A stretch of DNA of 32,063 nt, from the NCBI GenBank assembly GCA_019119815.1, contig DWWH01000058.1:1-32063 (forward strand), written 5' to 3'. The stretch is from Candidatus Eisenbergiella intestinipullorum (lineage in GTDB: Bacteria; Bacillota; Clostridia; Lachnospirales; Lachnospiraceae). A model generated the notes under the pieces. That model had not been told where the DNA came from, did no database searches, and saw nothing but the letters and a program-made list of their open reading frames with translations. Position numbers and translations under genes: made by a program. This document shows positions 30,622 through 32,063 of this stretch, piece by piece. Position 1 is the stretch's first letter, and each line of letters starts with the position of its first letter.

Positions 30622-32013
30622 ATGTCAGAATATTATACCAATAACAGTCAGAATCCCTACATGGGAAATCAGGATAGGAACACAAACATGGAAAACAGCG
30701 GTCTTCATACACCGTCCGGACAGCCCGGAAGAAAAAATACCGGCAGAAAGGCAGCGCGCGTTGCGAAAAAGATCGGAGCCATTACCTTAAGCGCCGTTCT
30801 GTTCGGCGGCGTAGCGGCAGGAACCTTCCAGGGCGTCAACTATCTGACCGGCTATCCGGCAGAACAGACGCAGGAGACGGAAAGCTCCCAGAGCGCTTCC
30901 GCAGCAGGAAGCCAGGCGGGCAGCCAGGTGCTCACAGCCGCCGCATCCTCCGATTCCGGAGCAATGACGGTGGCCGATGTGGCTGATTATGTAATGCCCT
31001 CCATCGTTTCCATCACGAACCGTTCCGTACAGGAGGTTGAGAATTATTTCAGCATGTTCGGTTATTACGGCGTACAGCCGCAGGAACAGGAAATGGAGAG
31101 CGTGGGATCCGGCATCATCATCGGCCAGAATGATTCCGAGCTTCTGATCGCCACCAACAATCATGTGGTGGAGGACGCAGATTCCCTGACCGTTTCCTTC
31201 ATTGACAATGAAGCCTATGAAGCAAACCTGAAGGGCACGGATGCGGAAAATGATCTTGCGGTCATCGCCGTTCCTCTGACCAGCATCTCCGCCGACACCA
31301 TGTCGAAGATCAAACCCGCGACGCTGGGTGATTCTGACAGTCTGCGGGTGGGCGAGCAGGTGGTCGCCATCGGCAACGCGCTGGGCTATGGCCAGTCCGT
31401 TACGACCGGTATCGTGAGCGCTACCAACCGCACGCTCACGGAAACCTCTTCCAACGGCACGCCTGTTCAGAGCAGCGCCACCTACATCCAGACGGATGCA
31501 GCCATCAACCCCGGCAACTCCGGCGGTGCGCTGGTGAACATGAAGGGTGAGGTCATCGGCATTAACTCCGCAAAGCTTGCCAGCACAGAGGTAGAGGGCA
31601 TGGGCTATGCCATCCCCATCACCAGAGCATCTTCCATCATCAATACGCTGATGAATGAAAGCACCCTGACAAAAGTGGCGGAAAATGAACGGGGTACTCT
31701 CGGTGTGACCGTGACCACCGTTCCCGCAAGCGTAACGGAAGCCTACGGCATCCCCACCGGCATCTACGTGTCGGAAGTGACGGCAGGCAGCGCCGCTGAA
31801 ACGGCCGGACTGCGCAGGGGCGATGTGATCACCGCCTTTGACGGCCGCAGCGTAACGGATGTGTCACAGCTTCAGGAGCTGCTTTCCTACTACAAGGCAG
31901 GTCAGAGCGTGACGCTGACCGTGCAGAGCATTGAAAACAATGCCTATACGGAAAAAACGGTTACCCTGACCCTGGACGGGCAGTCGGACAGCAGCACCCA
32001 GGCTGCCGCATGA
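30622..32013 (+). CDS. htrA: HtrA/DegP-type membrane-anchored serine protease
   Basis: A 463-residue envelope-quality-control protease. It has a polar Asn-rich cytoplasmic N-terminus (1-50), one membrane anchor (about 52-72), a Ser/Gln/Ala-rich linker (80-112), a trypsin-like domain (about 118-345) with catalytic His181 (ATNNHVVED), Asp211 (ENDLAVI) and Ser300 (NPGNSGGAL), and one C-terminal PDZ domain (about 355-450, AGLRRGDVITAFDGRSV). This layout is standard for Gram-positive HtrA. A strong ribosome site, aaaggag, stands 9 nt before the ATG. It is divergent from the J-protein gene, so two protein-quality genes share this intergenic region. Confidence 0.95.
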   Translation: MSEYYTNNSQNPYMGNQDRNTNMENSGLHTPSGQPGRKNTGRKAARVAKKIGAITLSAVLFGGVAAGTFQGVNYLTGYPAEQTQETESSQSASAAGSQAGSQVLTAAASSDSGAMTVADVADYVMPSIVSITNRSVQEVENYFSMFGYYGVQPQEQEMESVGSGIIIGQNDSELLIATNNHVVEDADSLTVSFIDNEAYEANLKGTDAENDLAVIAVPLTSISADTMSKIKPATLGDSDSLRVGEQVVAIGNALGYGQSVTTGIVSATNRTLTETSSNGTPVQSSATYIQTDAAINPGNSGGALVNMKGEVIGINSAKLASTEVEGMGYAIPITRASSIINTLMNESTLTKVAENERGTLGVTVTTVPASVTEAYGIPTGIYVSEVTAGSAAETAGLRRGDVITAFDGRSVTDVSQLQELLSYYKAGQSVTLTVQSIENNAYTEKTVTLTLDGQSDSSTQAAA

Positions 32014-32036
32014 AGAATGGCCCGCAGGGAAGCGCC

Positions 32037-32063
32037 GCAGATCCTCCTTTCCGGAGGATCTGC
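32037..32063 (+). terminator. htrA terminator hairpin, cut by the window end
   Basis: gcagatcctcc (32037-32047) pairs perfectly with ggaggatctgc (32053-32063) around a 5-nt loop, 24 nt after the htrA stop. Any T-tract would lie beyond the window. Confidence 0.75.

Overview
The window looks like a chromosomal segment of an anaerobic Firmicute, most likely a Lachnospiraceae-type Clostridium. The gene content points that way: a SCIFF (six-cysteine) peptide with its radical-SAM maturase next to secDF, a TIGR04086-type membrane protein, a TGS-domain nucleoside kinase, a CmpB-type permease and the dgt-dnaG-rpoD-trmK block. Base composition is fairly GC-rich by eye. Nearly everything is on the minus strand. 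The plus strand carries one amidase, two tRNAs and htrA.

Layout, left to right. (1) 245-3293: a PfkB-family sugar-phosphate kinase and recJ, separated by hairpin-rich spacer DNA. (2) 3426-7274: a minus-strand operon scfA > scfB > secDF with its own promoter, encoding a ranthipeptide-type peptide, its maturase and the fused SecD/SecF export motor. (3) 7367-13292: an envelope region with a small membrane protein, a cytoplasmic-looking Amidase_3, a 1043-residue anchored coiled-coil protein with a Cys/His-rich module and a Glu/Pro tail, and a membrane-anchored Amidase_2. (4) 13541-14464: ispF and a tRNA-Val/tRNA-Met pair with a consensus promoter and a terminator. (5) 14550-21147: a seven-gene metal-homeostasis run, COG0523 GTPase > second divergent GTPase > ylmH > CmpB-like permease > znuA > znuC > znuB. 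(6) 21440-21841: RNase P RNA. (7) 22048-28893: dgt > dnaG > rpoD > trmK > nucleoside kinase, the macromolecular-synthesis block. (8) 29128-32063: a J-domain protein without a zinc finger and, divergently, an HtrA-type protease with its terminator cut by the window end.

The most notable new-looking element is a 135-bp intergenic repeat. Two nearly identical copies (7367-7501, 21908-22042) have 14-bp terminal inverted repeats, three internal hairpins and flanking 8-bp direct repeats (perfect in one copy, 7/8 in the other). This is the signature of a non-autonomous miniature transposable element. A third, decayed copy seems to span 30243-30423 and to contain the dnaJ promoter. The two intact copies each begin 29 bp beyond the -35 box of a minus-strand promoter (scfA and rnpB). 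A second small hairpin family (1367-1415 and 7547-7580) shows a compensatory base change. Other points of interest are the repeat-built 1043-residue envelope protein, a COG0523-like GTPase with a C-terminal module resembling TIGR03943/DUF1980 proteins, a CxxCxxC tail on IspF, and helically spaced CACAATT repeats upstream of htrA.

All functional names rest on motif recognition from memory. No database search was run.
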